64,000 nt of DNA from Aldrovandia affinis. Lineage: Eukaryota > Chordata > Actinopteri > Notacanthiformes > Halosauridae. The notes under the pieces were generated by a model. It made no database searches, was not told the origin of the DNA, and was given only the letters and a program-made list of their open reading frames with translations. The translations under genes were made by a program, and so were the position numbers. Position 1 is the first letter of the stretch. Each line of letters opens with the position of its first letter. Where the stretch lies: positions 2,418,001 through 2,482,000 of the forward strand of contig JAINUG010000114.1 in NCBI GenBank assembly GCA_029706075.1. Direction: 5' to 3'. Shown piece after piece: positions 1 through 12,089 of this stretch.

Positions 1-2440
1 ACAATAGTAAAGGATTTGCTTTCTTTGGCAGGAGTAAAGCTTTGTGTATCTTTATAGCAGGATATGATGTCACTCATAGCATCAGGAACACCTGCTGATG
101 TACGCACAGGGTCAGGACCTCTGCTCTGGGCTCACAGCCTCTGAGTTCAGGAAGTGGGCCAAACCCTATCTCTGTGCCGCCCCCTTGTACAGGAGCAGCA
201 GGGATGGCCGTGCCGTGATCCGAATGTGTGGTCGACCTCACTCTCTGCACAAAAATCCCCTCTCCTAAATCCACAGTCGATTATCTCAATTAGCCAAGAG
301 AGAGGCAGGTTAGAGTTAGACAGGAAACTCCCTCTATTGTTCCCACCAAGCGGCCCACGCCTGTCCTACAGGAAGGTCTAGGCCCCTGGTAACTCTGTGC
401 TGTAGGTCCATGCTGTGGTTCATTCACTCATTACCTGTGTCATATTTATGTGTGGATTTCTGAAATATGAAATCTAGTACTTTTCCTGAAGCATTGGTAT
501 CGCTACAGTTCATAATACCAGGGTAGACATTACAGTGTTACATTATCTGAAGTGTTTGGCCGATTGAACAGACATAAAGAGCAAGGTGACCCTTAAAATG
601 AATTGATTTGCAGCAGAGCTGTACAGTAAAGTGCTCATTCTGTGACTGCAGGTGGTATATAAACTCAGTTTAATACAAACCTTTAGATTTGAACTTTAAC
701 TGTACTCTCAATGCATTTGATTGGCACATTTGGTTTGGTTGAAATTATACTACATTGACAGTTGTGATTAATATAGTTTCACTTCAACTAAATAAACCCT
801 AATATTACCATTAACCCTAACCCACCCATTAAACTAATCCCAATATCAACCCTCACCCTTTACAGTACATAATTACATAAGCTATCAACATGTTTACACT
901 CTATACTTACAGTGCACTTACTACCCACTTGTAGTAGAGTGTAACCAGTGTTTGTCGTGGATATTTCACAAATTGTTCATTTTTGTGATCATAAATGTGA
1001 AACCCTAGTCTGTATGCATCTCATGCATCTCCTTATTGATTTCCCAGGGTTGGAAGGGGGTGGGAGGATTTGGGAGGGAGTAGATTTCTCAGTGAATTGG
1101 TCAAATCCACTGGAAACATGCGCTCCAAGGGGAATATAATGTGTGCAATGCTCTGACACTTATTCATATTGTATGCTTATTGAAGTCTTTTATGGATTGT
1201 GTATTTATCTAACATATTTGTAGACTGTTTGTTGGTTTTGTCCATTTTTAACTGCTGATCAGCCGAGAATTAGATTTACCTAAACATACAAGAAGGTTCT
1301 GGATAGCAATGGTCAACAGTGTACAGTCAACTATATTGGAAGAGTATAAAAAACAGGGTTTTTTTTGCATCATGTTACTTCCCACCACGATCAAGTTCTG
1401 ACACTGTGAACTACAAGTGGACCCAATGTCTTTTTTCATTCTCAAAAAGCTGCTTAATTGCATTAAGGTTAAAATTACTGCTTATTTATATATGTATTGG
1501 TCGCTCTTCTAACCAGTGACCATTGATGGAGAGGCATAACTCCAAATTACATTTAACAACTCTCACATTAATAAACTCTCGCATTTAATATACCTAATTT
1601 GTAGACCCATCATATCACAACGTCCTCAATCAATTTGGAAAAGTGTAGGTAAGCTCTCACCTCCAATGTGCATGCTACCAGCTGCTTCTTTTCATTCCAC
1701 AGTCCACCAACTTGGCTGCACATTCAATTAATGACCGGCCACAGTCAGCACTGGCATGGTCAGGATTCGATGTCAGGTCGTGGCATACATACACTGGAAT
1801 TTCATCAGATGACATATGGGGTGGTTTAGCTAAATAGGTGCTCAAACCCTGAGACTGACAAATAAACAAAGTTATTCTTTGCATCTGTAATTACTGTAGG
1901 TGTGTGTGTGTATGTATGTATGTGCATAGGATGTGAGACCAAAGACATCTGTTCCATTACCAGAACCTTCATGAAGCTGATGTGTCTACTCAACATATTC
2001 TGCTTTATTAGCTAAAGGTATATTTTAAGACATTTGTATTTATTTTATCAAAGGGAAAATACATACTCCTAAAAACAGAATTAAACAATCTGGTACAAAG
2101 AATTATATTTGTTTTTTTGATTTGTTCATTCAAAAATTGAGAACATTAACAGATCCCCATTGTACAGATAAGATTTCTGGCACTCCATGTTTAAGACATT
2201 TTTTTAATCTTTTCAATTGATTACTGCTGATGAATAGTCTGAAACTGTAATGTGTATTCACATGTTGTTCTGATGTAAGCCCTACTAGACTATTTAAGGA
2301 AATGTTTGGAACTGTATGGCACAACTCCTGTGCCTAAATAATTTGTATGACCATTTCCAATTTGCCCTTGATTGCCAACATTTTAGAAAAAAATAATCTC
2401 ATATCATATCCTTTATGAGTAAAATAAATTAGTCTGGCTT
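1..2440. other. unassigned AT-rich DNA
   Basis: I see no host exon here. A part at about 790-945 reads like a fish MITE: CCTAACCC-type words, then CTATACTTACAGTGCACTTA, ending in GTAGAGTGTAACC. I cannot define its ends. All ORFs are below 80 residues and show no domain. Confidence 0.4.
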
Positions 2441-2449
2441 TTGGGCATA

Positions 2450-2705
2450 CTATAGCATACAAATTGTACTGGTTATTGTAGCAAATGGTTTTAGACACAG
2501 TAGATCATAATATTCTCAGAAATCCCCTCAGTAGCTGGGTTGGTCTTTCTGGTACTACTTTGAATTATTTATTGGTTGATTGTTGAGCATATGTTCTCAA
2601 TGGCTTCCATTATATATGGAGTTCCCCAAGGATCCATATTAGGACTCATTCATGTCCATATTAGGACTCATTCTTAATTTGTGTCCTATCCCTTGGCAAA
2701 ATTAA
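2450..2705 (+). mobile_element. LINE reverse transcriptase fragment (L2/CR1 group)
   Basis: Short pieces of a non-LTR reverse transcriptase can be read in plus-strand frames: a DTVDHNIL motif near 2490-2520, then WVGLSGTTLNY, then GVPQGSI near 2620-2640. The VDH(N)IL and GVPQGS words are the conserved RT blocks of L2/CR1-type LINEs. The piece is short and has stops, with a small tandem duplication of CCATATTAGGACTCATTC around 2633-2675. It is a dead 5'- and 3'-truncated copy, probably separate from the LINE piece that follows. Confidence 0.65.
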
Positions 2706-2714
2706 CAGATATCT

Positions 2715-3520
2715 TCTGACGACACTTCCGGGGTGGATGAATCACAGCAGGAGCTGACCAGGAATACAGGAGAGTGATCGCTGACTTAGTGAGTAGATTT
2801 CCATAGGAGGAGGGAACCTGTTGTCCCTATCAGTATTAATGGAACTGATGTGTAGATTGTGGATTCATATAAATACCTTGGGGTACATTTGGACCATAAG
2901 CTGGACTGGAGAAAGAACACTGATGGCATCTATAGAAAAGGCCAGTCCAGGCTTTTCTTTTTAAGAAAACTAAGAGCTTTTAACGTTTGCAGCAAGATGC
3001 TATTTATGTTTTATCACAGTGTTGTTGCCAGTGTGGTGTTTTGTGCTTCTGTATGCTGGGGGGCATAAGAAGCTGGATAAGATAATCAAAAAGGCTAGCT
3101 CCACCATATGAATGACTCTGGTGCCCCTTGATGTTATGGTTCAGAGCAGGGTGGAGAAGAAGACCAGGGCCATCATGCAGAATAGTCTGCACCCTCTCCA
3201 CCCCGTCCTGATGAGCCACATGTCCTCTTTTAGTGGTTGTCTCACTGCTCCCAAGTGCTCCACTGAGTGGTTTAGGTGCTCTTTCTTACCTGCTGCAATT
3301 CACACTTTTAATAACACAAGGGCAAAGCCTATTGATTGATTGACTGATTGTTTTAATGAAGTTTTAATGAGGTTTTAATTGTTTTAATGCTAGTCTGGTG
3401 TATTTCTTTATTTATCTTTTTGTGATGTCTATTGTTTTTAGGTTGCTGTAAGACGACCTAATTTCCCCCTGGGGATCAATAAAGTATCTATCTATCTATC
3501 TATCTACCTATATTATTGGT
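2715..3520 (+). mobile_element. LINE 3' end with (ATCT)n tail
   Basis: The C-terminal part of a fish L2-type LINE polyprotein is readable: YLGVHLDHKLDW, RLFFLRKLRAFNVC, MFYHSVVASVVF. It is followed, after frame breaks, by a decayed continuation ending FLPAAIHTFNN. The 3' end has CCCCTGGGGATCAATAAAGT and a (ATCT)n run at about 3485-3511, the usual tail form of such LINEs. The copy is 5'-truncated and carries several stops and frameshifts. Confidence 0.8.
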
Positions 3521-3605
3521 AAACAAAAATATCCCTTTTCACCTCTCTGCAGACAATTCATAACTGTACAAGAAAATAAGCTGCTCTTCATGAGTGTCTT
3601 AATAT

Positions 3606-3783
3606 ATGCCATTTTATATGCCATTTAGCAGACACTTTTCTCCAAAGCCACTTGCAGTAGTGAATGCATACATTTTTCCAGTATAGTGTATGTGGTCCCA
3701 ATGGGAATCGAATCCACAACCTAAGCGGTATCAACACCATGCTCTACCTACTGAGCCACACAGAACCACAATGATATACATGA
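3606..3783 (-). mobile_element. tRNA-derived SINE fragment
   Basis: On the minus strand it starts GGTTCTGTGTGGCTCAGTAG and carries a tRNA-like B box (GGATTCGATTCCC, near 3706-3718). It ends with a TCTGCTAAATG-like piece (read on the plus strand as CATTTAGCAGACACTTTT). That 3' end is shared with fish L2-mobilised SINEs. It is not a tRNA gene, because no cloverleaf follows. Confidence 0.7.
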
Positions 3784-3960
3784 TATAAATAGTTGGATGT
3801 CTCAGAACTAACTCAACTCTGATACAAACTGGCTAGCTGGAAGCTAGCTGAAGTGTCCTAAGCCTAACTCTGAGTTACTGCTCTCTGGGTGATCTAGTTC
3901 TAAATATCATACGAGCAAAAAAAACTTGGTGCTATATTTAGCCCATATATGGGATTTGAG

Positions 3961-5519
3961 CAGTGGTGGGCCGTCAGGGCCTGCAAGGCCTTCTCTGCTG
4001 GCCTAAAAAATATCTGAATCACAGACTGATGTTAATTATATTTTTTCCATGAATACTTATTAAATAATTCCAAATGGTCTGTCCGCTTCCTTTCATAGCT
4101 TTTCTGGTTGCACTGCTTCCAGACGTGTATTTTCATATTAAAGCATTTAACCAATCACATTTCAGCCATCATTTGTTGCCAGGGTCAAATAAATCTGCCT
4201 GGAGGCCTTCACAATCAGTTCTGCAGGCCCTGTAGCATAAAATAAGTGTTGATCAAACTGTTGCTTCAACCAATCAGATTTTGAGTTGGGGACACGAAGG
4301 CCTTCTAGAAGGCCTAGGTAACGTCATCGTATTCACACCCTTTGATTGGATAGTCAGAGAGTGTCTGACTATGATGTAATGTGATTGGTTAAATGCTTTA
4401 ATATGAAAATACACGTCTGGAAGCAGCGCAATCAGGGGAAAAACTATGAAAGGAAGCGGACAGACCATTTGGAATTATTTAATAAGTATTCATGGACAAA
4501 ATATAATGAACATCAGTCTGTGATTCAGACATTTGAGCGGACATTTTCAGCCCTAAAGCGAATTAAAACTTATGCCAGAAATACGACAGGGCAGGCTCGA
4601 CTTTCAGCATTAGCTTCGATGGCGATAGAAAAGGACTTCTTGATGGAACTGAAACACACGGATAATCTGTATGACAGAGTAATTTAACTCTTTTGAGGAA
4701 AGAAAGGGGGATGGATTTTGTGTACAAATAATAAGGATTTTTGGTGAGTAAAATGTTGCTATTTTCCTCAATAATATTGCAATTTTATGAGGTTATTATT
4801 GATGATTTTTATGTGTGTCGCAGCTGTAGCACCCGGGTTTGTTTCTTCAGTAAAGGCATTTATTCTGGATACACGAGTTATCTATCTTCGATGCAACGGC
4901 AACGGGTGTCTGTTCGGTTTGTTTTTGCACTTTGTTTATTTATCTTTCTTCAGTCATGTTTCATTCTCGTTCTGTTCCACGTCTGTCATTGTTCCTGTTC
5001 GAGTTCCTCTCCTTGTCTTGTCATGCACTTCGGGAAATTCTATGTTTTGTTTTTTTAGGGAGGAGGAGGAACGCATAAAGAAATCTGCGTGCGAATAAAG
5101 CGGAACGTGAGAAGCGTACAGAGATAGGAGGAGAGAGAATGACAGCGATAGTTAGAAGCGTGAGATAATTAGTGATTAGTAGTGTTAGTAACTTAATCTA
5201 AATCCCTAATGTTAGTAGATTAGTTGGTTAGTACTATATACATCTAACTAATATATACAAAGTGTAATTAGAAAGTAAAATGAGATTAGAAACGAAGATG
5301 GAAAAACCGAAACATAGAATTTCCCGAAGTGCATGACAGAACGAGAATGAAACATGACTGAAGAAAGATAAATAAACAAAGTGCAAAAACAAACCGAACA
5401 GACACTCAAAACATAACAATAAGATGGCTTTTATAGCCATAAAATAGTTATTGAGGGGTGGATTGATTCAGACGGAGCACTACTGAAGGCCTAGGTGTGA
5501 AATGCACGGCCCGCCACTG
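3961..5519 (+). mobile_element. non-autonomous foldback hAT element, copy 1
   Basis: The element starts CAGTGGTGGGCCGTCA and ends TGCACGGCCCGCCACTG. It is flanked by perfect 8-bp duplications GATTTGAG (3953-3960 and 5520-5527), which define the hAT superfamily. It has two long internal inverted repeats. One pairs about 4014-4163 with about 4369-4520. The other pairs about 4905-5065 with about 5305-5405. Between them lies a reading frame (4385-4687) whose second half, ERTFSALKRIKTYARNTTGQ and on to FLMELK, is the C-terminal dimerisation segment of hAT transposases. No DDE catalytic region remains, so it must have moved with help from a full element elsewhere. A second copy lies at 21936-23371. 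Confidence 0.9.
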
Positions 5520-5529
5520 GATTTGAGAG

Positions 5530-7480
5530 ACATATTTCTGAGGTTACCTGGGAATGCTACTTTCAACTGAAAATGATAGCTAAAATTTGACTTTTTTCTG
5601 TCAGTGAAAAAGAGAATGGGAAAGTCATCCACACTTAACTATAAACTATACCAATGTAATGATCTGTAATCCATTCTAAATCATTAGATTTAATCTTGGA
5701 CTCCAGGTACTCCAAAATTCAGCAGCTAACTAAAAAGAGTTCCCATATATTACCAGTCTTGGCCTCCATGCACTAGGTTCTAGTAATATTTAAAATAGAT
5801 TTTAAGATGTTAATGATTACTTTGGTAGAGTTGAAATAATCAGAGTGCAATGCAACTCCATCTATAATAGTATGTGACTGAATTTCTGAACCCAGTGAAT
5901 GAATGTGAGTTTGTCTTCTACCTTGTGTACAGTGAGAATCATCCTCTATTTATGGGAACACTCAATCTAGGGGGAGGATATGCTCACTGTGTTATCCCAA
6001 AGATACACACTAAGGATCAGTCACTCTGGTGTATAAAAACAAACATTATCACTTTCAAAAAGTCTTCAGTTTTCTTTGCTCATCTCTGTGGAAATGATGT
6101 AACATGAAATCCTGGCTTTGAGTACGTATGAAATATATTTGTGCATATAATATGTATGAGTATTATACTCCTAGCCACCCACCCCTCCTACTCACATTAA
6201 AAAATGAAATAAAATATGTGGTTCCATCCATAACTTCTTAGGCAATCTTTAAATGTTTGAGTTGTTGTCAAATGCAGATTCAACAAAAGTATTTTTGATT
6301 GGAGTTGCCAAACAAAGCAGAAATGCGATTTGGGTTTGAATTACTTATCCCACAAAGCTCTGTTCCAGCAATTCCATCTCAGCAAACCTTTTTAGGTTTT
6401 GTTTTCTCTATGGGTATTATCAAGTTTCCCAGACAAACTGATTTGCTCATTGCTGATGCAAAAAAACTCAAACAAAATAATAACATCAAAATTTCATTTT
6501 CAAAGGTTGCGGTACAATATTAAACATGTGTGAATCCCCGGGATATACAGAGAGAGGGAATAGGAAGTTCTTATTGTTTTGTCTAGCATAGATTCCATGT
6601 GCTGCTTCTAATCTTTCATTTACTTGAGAGTCTCCAGGATCCAGTTCAAGGCTTTAAGGCCCTGGGGTGCAATGGGAAATCAGTGTTTTGACAGTGTGAG
6701 AAGACTGGCTTTGTTCTCCCCACCTCCCAGTACTTTCAGCCACTGAGAGACACCCAGGCTACTGCACTGCGTTATAAATCTTTCATGTGCCTTCATTACC
6801 GTGAAGCAGGTTTCTCCCCACCTCCTTTGAAGAGTTGTTTATTTGAACATGGGCATTTTGAAAATACACCACCCTCCCCCCAATGTATTTTACATTTCAC
6901 GTGTGGCAGAAAACAACCACTTTCCAACAGGATGCCACCTGAGCTGTACTTATGATGGAAGCAGAAAATTACTCTGTAATTTAGCATGACCCTAGTAGCC
7001 CATGCAGTATGTATTGTTTCCCCATTAGGTGGTCTTCTTTAAAAATAGCAAAAGTAACATACATAATACATATGTTACCATACTGTTGTGCAATATTATT
7101 TCATTGCCTATTGGTGTCTAACACAGTGCCATGGTTTAGACCAAATTGCCTGCAGGTGGTGCAGGTTGCTCTGTTAGTCAGTGAAACTCAGGAAGCATTC
7201 TATTCCAGGAGCCATTAACTTTAATAAATTAATAAATAAATTAAAATGTACAGGTTTTAGTTTTTCAATGTGAATGTGATTGTTTGCTAACATTGATCTA
7301 CTGAATGTCCAGTTGGATCACACCTTGTCTATGTTATGGTGTATGGAAATAATAGCCTCATATAAGGCTAATAATGTCACTAGTATGTCACTCTAATATT
7401 GTACTGGATAATAGTATGTCACTCTAATATTTAATCAGTTGCTATCTTGGCTATGTCAAGCATTTTTTGTTTTTCAACTT
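5530..7480. other. unassigned DNA
   Basis: AT-rich sequence with no recognised exon or repeat family. ORFs are short and lack domains. Confidence 0.4.
7382..7432. repeat. short tandem duplication
   Basis: The word TAGTATGTCACTCTAATATT occurs twice, about 30 bp apart. Confidence 0.7.
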
Positions 7481-7484
7481 ATAG

Positions 7485-7850
7485 TTTCTATTTTTTCCCT
7501 TTTTTCTCCCAATTTGGTTGCCAATTATACCCTCTATTTATCTCAATTCACCCTCCCCCACGAGTCTGCTGCCCATCCTCCAGGTAACGAACTAATTTCC
7601 CAGGCCAACAGATCCGCCTCCTCCAAGATGGAACCCGACCACAGATGCCCTTCCGCTCCCTGACGAACTCGTGCCGGCTCACCATCTCCCCTCCCACTGG
7701 GGCAGGCAGCCAAATGCCGCCCCCAATCGGGGATAACGGCCAGGGCCGGTCTGGCAGGGATGGGTTTCGGACTGCATCCCTGATAGGCAGCCACACTCAT
7801 ATCGGACCAGCCAAGATATTATGTTAGACTGCTACGCTATCCACCACCCC
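7485..7850 (-). mobile_element. SINE-like repeat, family with GGTATAATTGG tail, copy A
   Basis: On the minus strand it begins with a tRNA-like head (GTGGATAGCGTAGCAGTCTA, then GCAGTCCGAAACCC). It continues through a GC-rich body and ends TAAATAGAGGGTATAATTGG followed by CAACCAAATTGGGAG and an A/G-rich run. The same tail is found at 35765-35815, and a shorter form at 20187-20228. The tail identity plus the similar head make these copies of one family. Confidence 0.7.
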
Positions 7851-7855
7851 CAGTC

Positions 7856-8685
7856 ATGCCTGTTTTAATAGAAAGACTTGCTTCTCTACACCGAGATCAT
7901 GCATGTCCACATATCCCTACTGGCACATGTAACGCATGTCTGGGTGTAGTTGCCAGCGCGATGGCTTATATGTGTCTGTATGAAGATGGGGATCGGGTTC
8001 TAGCCCCAGGGTTCCCAGCAGGCCCACATTTCTACTGCGAAGAGACAATTATTCTCAGCAGGTTTCCAGAAGACTTCTCTGTATCACCCCGTCTCTCAGA
8101 GTCAGAGGTGAGAAGGTGTGAAAAGAGATGAAAAAAGGGTCATACACCCCTAGTCTACAACATAGCCAAGGGTATGAAAGTGATCTCGACTCTGCAAATA
8201 CAAAAGGGAGCACTATTCAACCTGATGACACTTTGTACTTGTAAAATCTAAAAAAACATAAATGAGTTATTTAACATTATGGACAAAGCACCAAAAATTG
8301 AATATGCCCTCACATCAATTGTTTGTAGCTGGAGATATGAATATTGTAGCTGGAGATATGAATATTGTAACCCTTTCTTCATAAATCAATATTTTTACAG
8401 CAATTACTATATGTCCATGGTAAGTTCTTCAGGCAATTAAAGCTTTACTGAAATCAAATGCAAACATTATAGCGGATCATTATGTATTGTTGTTATAATT
8501 AAACATTTCTTGGAGTGCCACTTAAAATCAAAAATGTTCAGATCTTCCATCATGCATGTGCAAAGCACCTTCCACTTAAAAACAAGGGTGTGCCAGTGTC
8601 TCCTATTACAGACAATAATATTATCCATTTTAATTGTTTTTGTGTCCCTAAGTATAGCTACTTGTTGACAGCCATAGGAATGAGC
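7856..8685. other. unassigned DNA with a 21-bp tandem pair
   Basis: The 21-bp unit TTGTAGCTGGAGATATGAATA is repeated twice at about 8326-8367. Nothing else is recognised. Confidence 0.4.
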
Positions 8686-8689
8686 TTGT

Positions 8690-8821
<132 letters not shown>

Positions 8822-8829
8822 TTTTCTGG

Positions 8830-9520
8830 ACAGCTGATAAAATGTCTCACTTAATGCAGAACTGAAAAGCTCTAAAATGGCTTCTAGGGGCTTATTGCTT
8901 TCATTTTGGGGACAACTGGAGAAAACACCAATGCTTTCTTGTGGACATGAAGCATACACATACAGACCTCACGTGGAGCTGAAGAACAATGGAATTACCT
9001 ATAAAATGAATTTGATTCTTTCCTCTTGAAACAGCTTTTTTGTGTGGCAGATGTTGATGGAAGGAAGTTGATGTTCTAGCGACATATGCTACTGTTTTAA
9101 GGAAGTAATGTTCTTGCCATATGTTTAATTTCCAGTTTAAGTATGTACTGTTCTAGCCATCCATTTTCTTTCTGCTTTAAGGAAGTGGTGTTCTTACCAT
9201 ATATTTTATTGTGTACAGAAAGTGATTTTCTCTGTTATGAATAATGGGGAATACCTTGAGCAAGCAAGGCTGTGATTAAATGACCCTTGTTTTTTAAATT
9301 ACCATGTCATTGAGAATACTGGCTAAGGGCTTAAATATATTTCACTTAATCGCGTACACAACACGAGTAGCATTTTTCATATACTCCACTGCATACTTTT
9401 TGTCTGTCTGGATGTTTAAAAGCTATATCCACTAGGGGGCAGGTCAGGGCCCAAACAATGTTGTCTCTGGCTGGTATACATTGACAACTACTTCTGATTC
9501 TGCACAACAAGGTTGTTTTG
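8830..9520. other. unassigned DNA
   Basis: At about 9060-9210 three similar words of the form AAGGAAGT-(GA)-TGTTCT recur about 60 bp apart, a decayed minisatellite-like pattern. No gene is seen. Confidence 0.35.
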
Positions 9521-9525
9521 ATGTA

Positions 9526-10840
9526 CAGTAGGCTCCATTTGTATTCATATTCCTGAAAGAGATCATAGAGAAATAAGCGATATAAGTAATGAGGTATCAT
9601 TTATGTTTAAAAAATTCCCAAAATTATATTCTTTAATAATAATGCAAAATATAATTTTTTTCCCAGAAAAATCAAGAATCACAAATATTCACACCCCTGT
9701 TATCAGTACTTTGTGGTTCCTCCCTTGGCCATTATAACAGCAAGTAGTCACCTTCTGTAATGTAGTACGAGGTTATGGAACTTCTTTGGGGGATCCTCAA
9801 CTATCTCAAGAGCCTCAAGGACTATTTTTTTTTCTCTGTATCCCACCATTTTCCAGGAGTTCATCTTGATCGCCTTTTAAGGGGTCAGGGAATAATTTCC
9901 AGTTTCTGACATTGGCTCTAATGGTTTTCTGGTTTTTTGATTCCCTCTGGAAAATGTCAATTGTGAAGCGTTGTGTGACAACCTGTTTGTAAATGGTGCT
10001 ATACAAAAATAAAGATTGATTGAGATTGAACTATTCCTCCATGCAGAATTGTTCTATTCCTTCAGATTCTTGCGTTGACATTTGTGGACAGATTTCTTTA
10101 GTTCAAACCACAAATGTTCAATTGGATTCAGGTCTGGAGACTGAGATGGCCACGTCAGGACATTGATCTTGTGCTCTGTCAAACATTTCTTAGTGGCTTT
10201 GGACATATGTTTGGGATCAAAAAGCTTGAGTCGGCCACAAGACACAGTTCCAATTGTAGTTCAGATGTAGTTTGACAAATTCAAGACGCCTTTTTCAATT
10301 AATTGTCTTCAAAAGAGGCTTCCTTCTTGCAACTCGGCCATGTAGGCGTCTTTGAATGGTAGCTTTAGACACCTTGTAACCCCAAGATGCCAGGTTTTGG
10401 AGATCGTGAACTGTGCCCCTTGGACTTCTTTTTGCCTCTCGAACCATCCGTCTCACTACACATGGGAGAAAGATAGATTTGCGTCCTCTACCGGCCAGGT
10501 TGCTAGGTTCCTAATAATTGACACAACAGTGGAAAGCGGTATATTTTAACTTTTTCGTTTTTTGTAGCCATCTCCTGATCTGTACAGGTCAATCACCTTT
10601 TGTCTGATGTTTTCAGAGAGTTCTTTGCCTTTCACCATGATGAAGGCTGACCACAGTATCTCAAAAATGTTTTCTGGAAAAAACTATTTATTAATAAAAC
10701 AAAATGTTTTTCTGAACAATTGCATTAGTAATGTTGGTTTGGAATTTTGAGCATAACATATACCTCATTACTTATATAATTTATTTTATATGATCTCTTT
10801 TGTTCATCTTTATCAAGGGTGTGAATTTTTTTGCCTACTG
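9526..10840 (-). mobile_element. degraded Tc1/mariner element, D-34-E type
   Basis: It is bounded by TA (9524-9525 and 10841-10842) and by inverted ends: CAGTAGGC on the left and GCCTACTG on the right. Further matching words run for some 80 bp inward (TATAAGTAATGAGGTAT). On the minus strand a Tc1 transposase is readable in pieces. The N-terminal helix-turn-helix region starts MVKGKELSENIRQKVIDLYR near 10637. The C-terminal catalytic part at 10054-10245 has DPKH and [11 protein letters not shown]. The spacing back to the place of the second Asp fits 34 residues, but the middle of the catalytic domain is deleted and stops are present. About 9820-10030 includes foreign-looking sequence. Confidence 0.85.
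9965..10030 (+). repeat. SINE/LINE tail fragment inside the Tc1 element
   Basis: GTAAATGGTGCTATACAAAA followed by a TAAAGATTGATTGA run resembles the 3' tail of fish retroposons. It lies inside the Tc1 element, next to the 3' part of its transposase, so it is probably a later insertion of which only the end is clear. Confidence 0.45.
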
Positions 10841-11011
10841 TATATCTTGAGAAGATGGCAGAAACAGTGGCAGCGGCACCAACATGTACATTGTAAGCAT
10901 GTATTGTCTTTTTTTAAAGTGTAATGTCAAATAAACCAAACTAAACTAAACAACGGAGATGGTATATTAGACCATTAAATGCATCCTGGTGTAAAGACGG
11001 AGAGTATGTTT

Positions 11012-11260
11012 CTCTCATTCTACCGATAAGAGAGATTGACGTTGAAAAGCATCATCAGTATTTCCGTATGTCCGCCAGGATATTTGATGACTTGCTTTGT
11101 CGGATGGCTCCGCTCATTACACATCAAAGCATGCACAGTGAGCCAGTCGGTGAAGCAGAATGGCTTGCCATCACCCTCCGCTTTCTTGCCTGCACCCACA
11201 ATTTATGTTGGTGCATACGCGTAACGTTAAGAACGACCACAGGATACGTGTGGCTTGCAT
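11012..11260 (+). pseudogene. PIF/Harbinger transposase remnant A
   Basis: One plus-strand frame reads HHQYFRMSARIFDDLLCRMA, then PLITHQSMHSEPVGEAEWLA and ITLRFLA. This corresponds to the N-terminal part of HARBI1-like nucleases, where the -YFRMS...FDELL...LAVTLRFLA- block is typical. It covers only about 65-70 residues. The DDE nuclease part does not follow. The upstream sequence up to the Tc1 end at 10842 is not clearly transposon. Confidence 0.7.
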
Positions 11261-11514
11261 ACACGTATGCCTATTTAAAATGAAGTATATTTAAGCCTTA
11301 ATGCAATCACGATAACACCACTGGTGAAGTCAAACATTAGAACCTGGAAAACAGTTTTTTTTCTTAAAAGCACACCCTCAGCAGAAAATGACAGCACTTA
11401 CTTTAAGACTGACTGAAATATCTATTTGAGAGATTACAGTTGCTGTATGTAAAAAGGAAATAAGAATATAAAAACATAATGTAAAGTTAAATACCTTATA
11501 ACTACAGCATCTCA

Positions 11515-11705
11515 GGCCTTGTTTACAGTTGGCATTATAAGCAGAAATCCATATCCGAACAGCTGTGATCATCCAATTATGGCCCATGTGTCTACACCTG
11601 GTACTAATATGCGTCCCCAGATGTGTCCCCTTGTCTGCACTGTGATCGGATTTCACGTTCTCTCACATTATGTAAATGAGGTTACACCTACAGCTCCTCT
11701 TCCTA
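11515..11705. repeat. MITE-like segment, probably PIF/Harbinger end
   Basis: The words TGTTTACAGTTGGCATTATA and TACACCTGGTACTAATATGCG, then GTGATCGGATTTCAC, look like the terminal region of a common fish PIF/Harbinger MITE. It precedes a second Harbinger transposase piece at 11790. The ends are not defined. Confidence 0.4.
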
Positions 11706-11789
11706 ACTAGCATGGCTGGTGCGAAGGAGGTTGTGTTCCTTTGTAAGTTTTGGCTGTTCTGCCACCGAACAAGGGACCGTCTTCAGTGA

Positions 11790-11955
11790 TCTGAGCACAG
11801 AAGAATACGGAAAAGAAAACCAATGCTCTTTGCAGCAGTTGCAGTGACAGCCTACATAAATGTCATTACAATACACAGACCATACTCATTTTGGGAGCAA
11901 ATTGTGCTACATTCCTTTGATGATAATGACTGGTTTGGAAACTTCATATGTGCCG
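11790..11955 (+). pseudogene. PIF/Harbinger transposase remnant B
   Basis: A plus-strand frame reads RRIRKRKPMLFAAVAVTAY, then HRPYSFWEQIVLHSFDDNDW and FGNF. This matches the start of HARBI1/ALP1-like transposases, which have -SFWE...F-DDWL-NFRM-. It stops soon after and does not continue in any frame. It differs from remnant A, so the two probably come from different Harbinger lineages. Confidence 0.6.
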
Positions 11956-12089
11956 TCACATATTAGTATTTTTTTTTACAGCAAGGGGATGACCTTTCAG
12001 GATGACATAAGTCATCATAAACGGTTTCAGTGGCTCCACAACTTTACAGTTGACCGCACATGGCCACAATGCGTCCTTGACTGAAAAAC

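Noticed and set aside
790-870. Interstitial telomere-like repeat (CCCTAA words)
   Set aside because: The CCCTAA words are irregular and few, and the surroundings read like a fish MITE instead.
7856-8131. A 91-residue plus-strand ORF beside the SINE at 7.5-7.85 kb
   Set aside because: No domain and no splice or promoter context.
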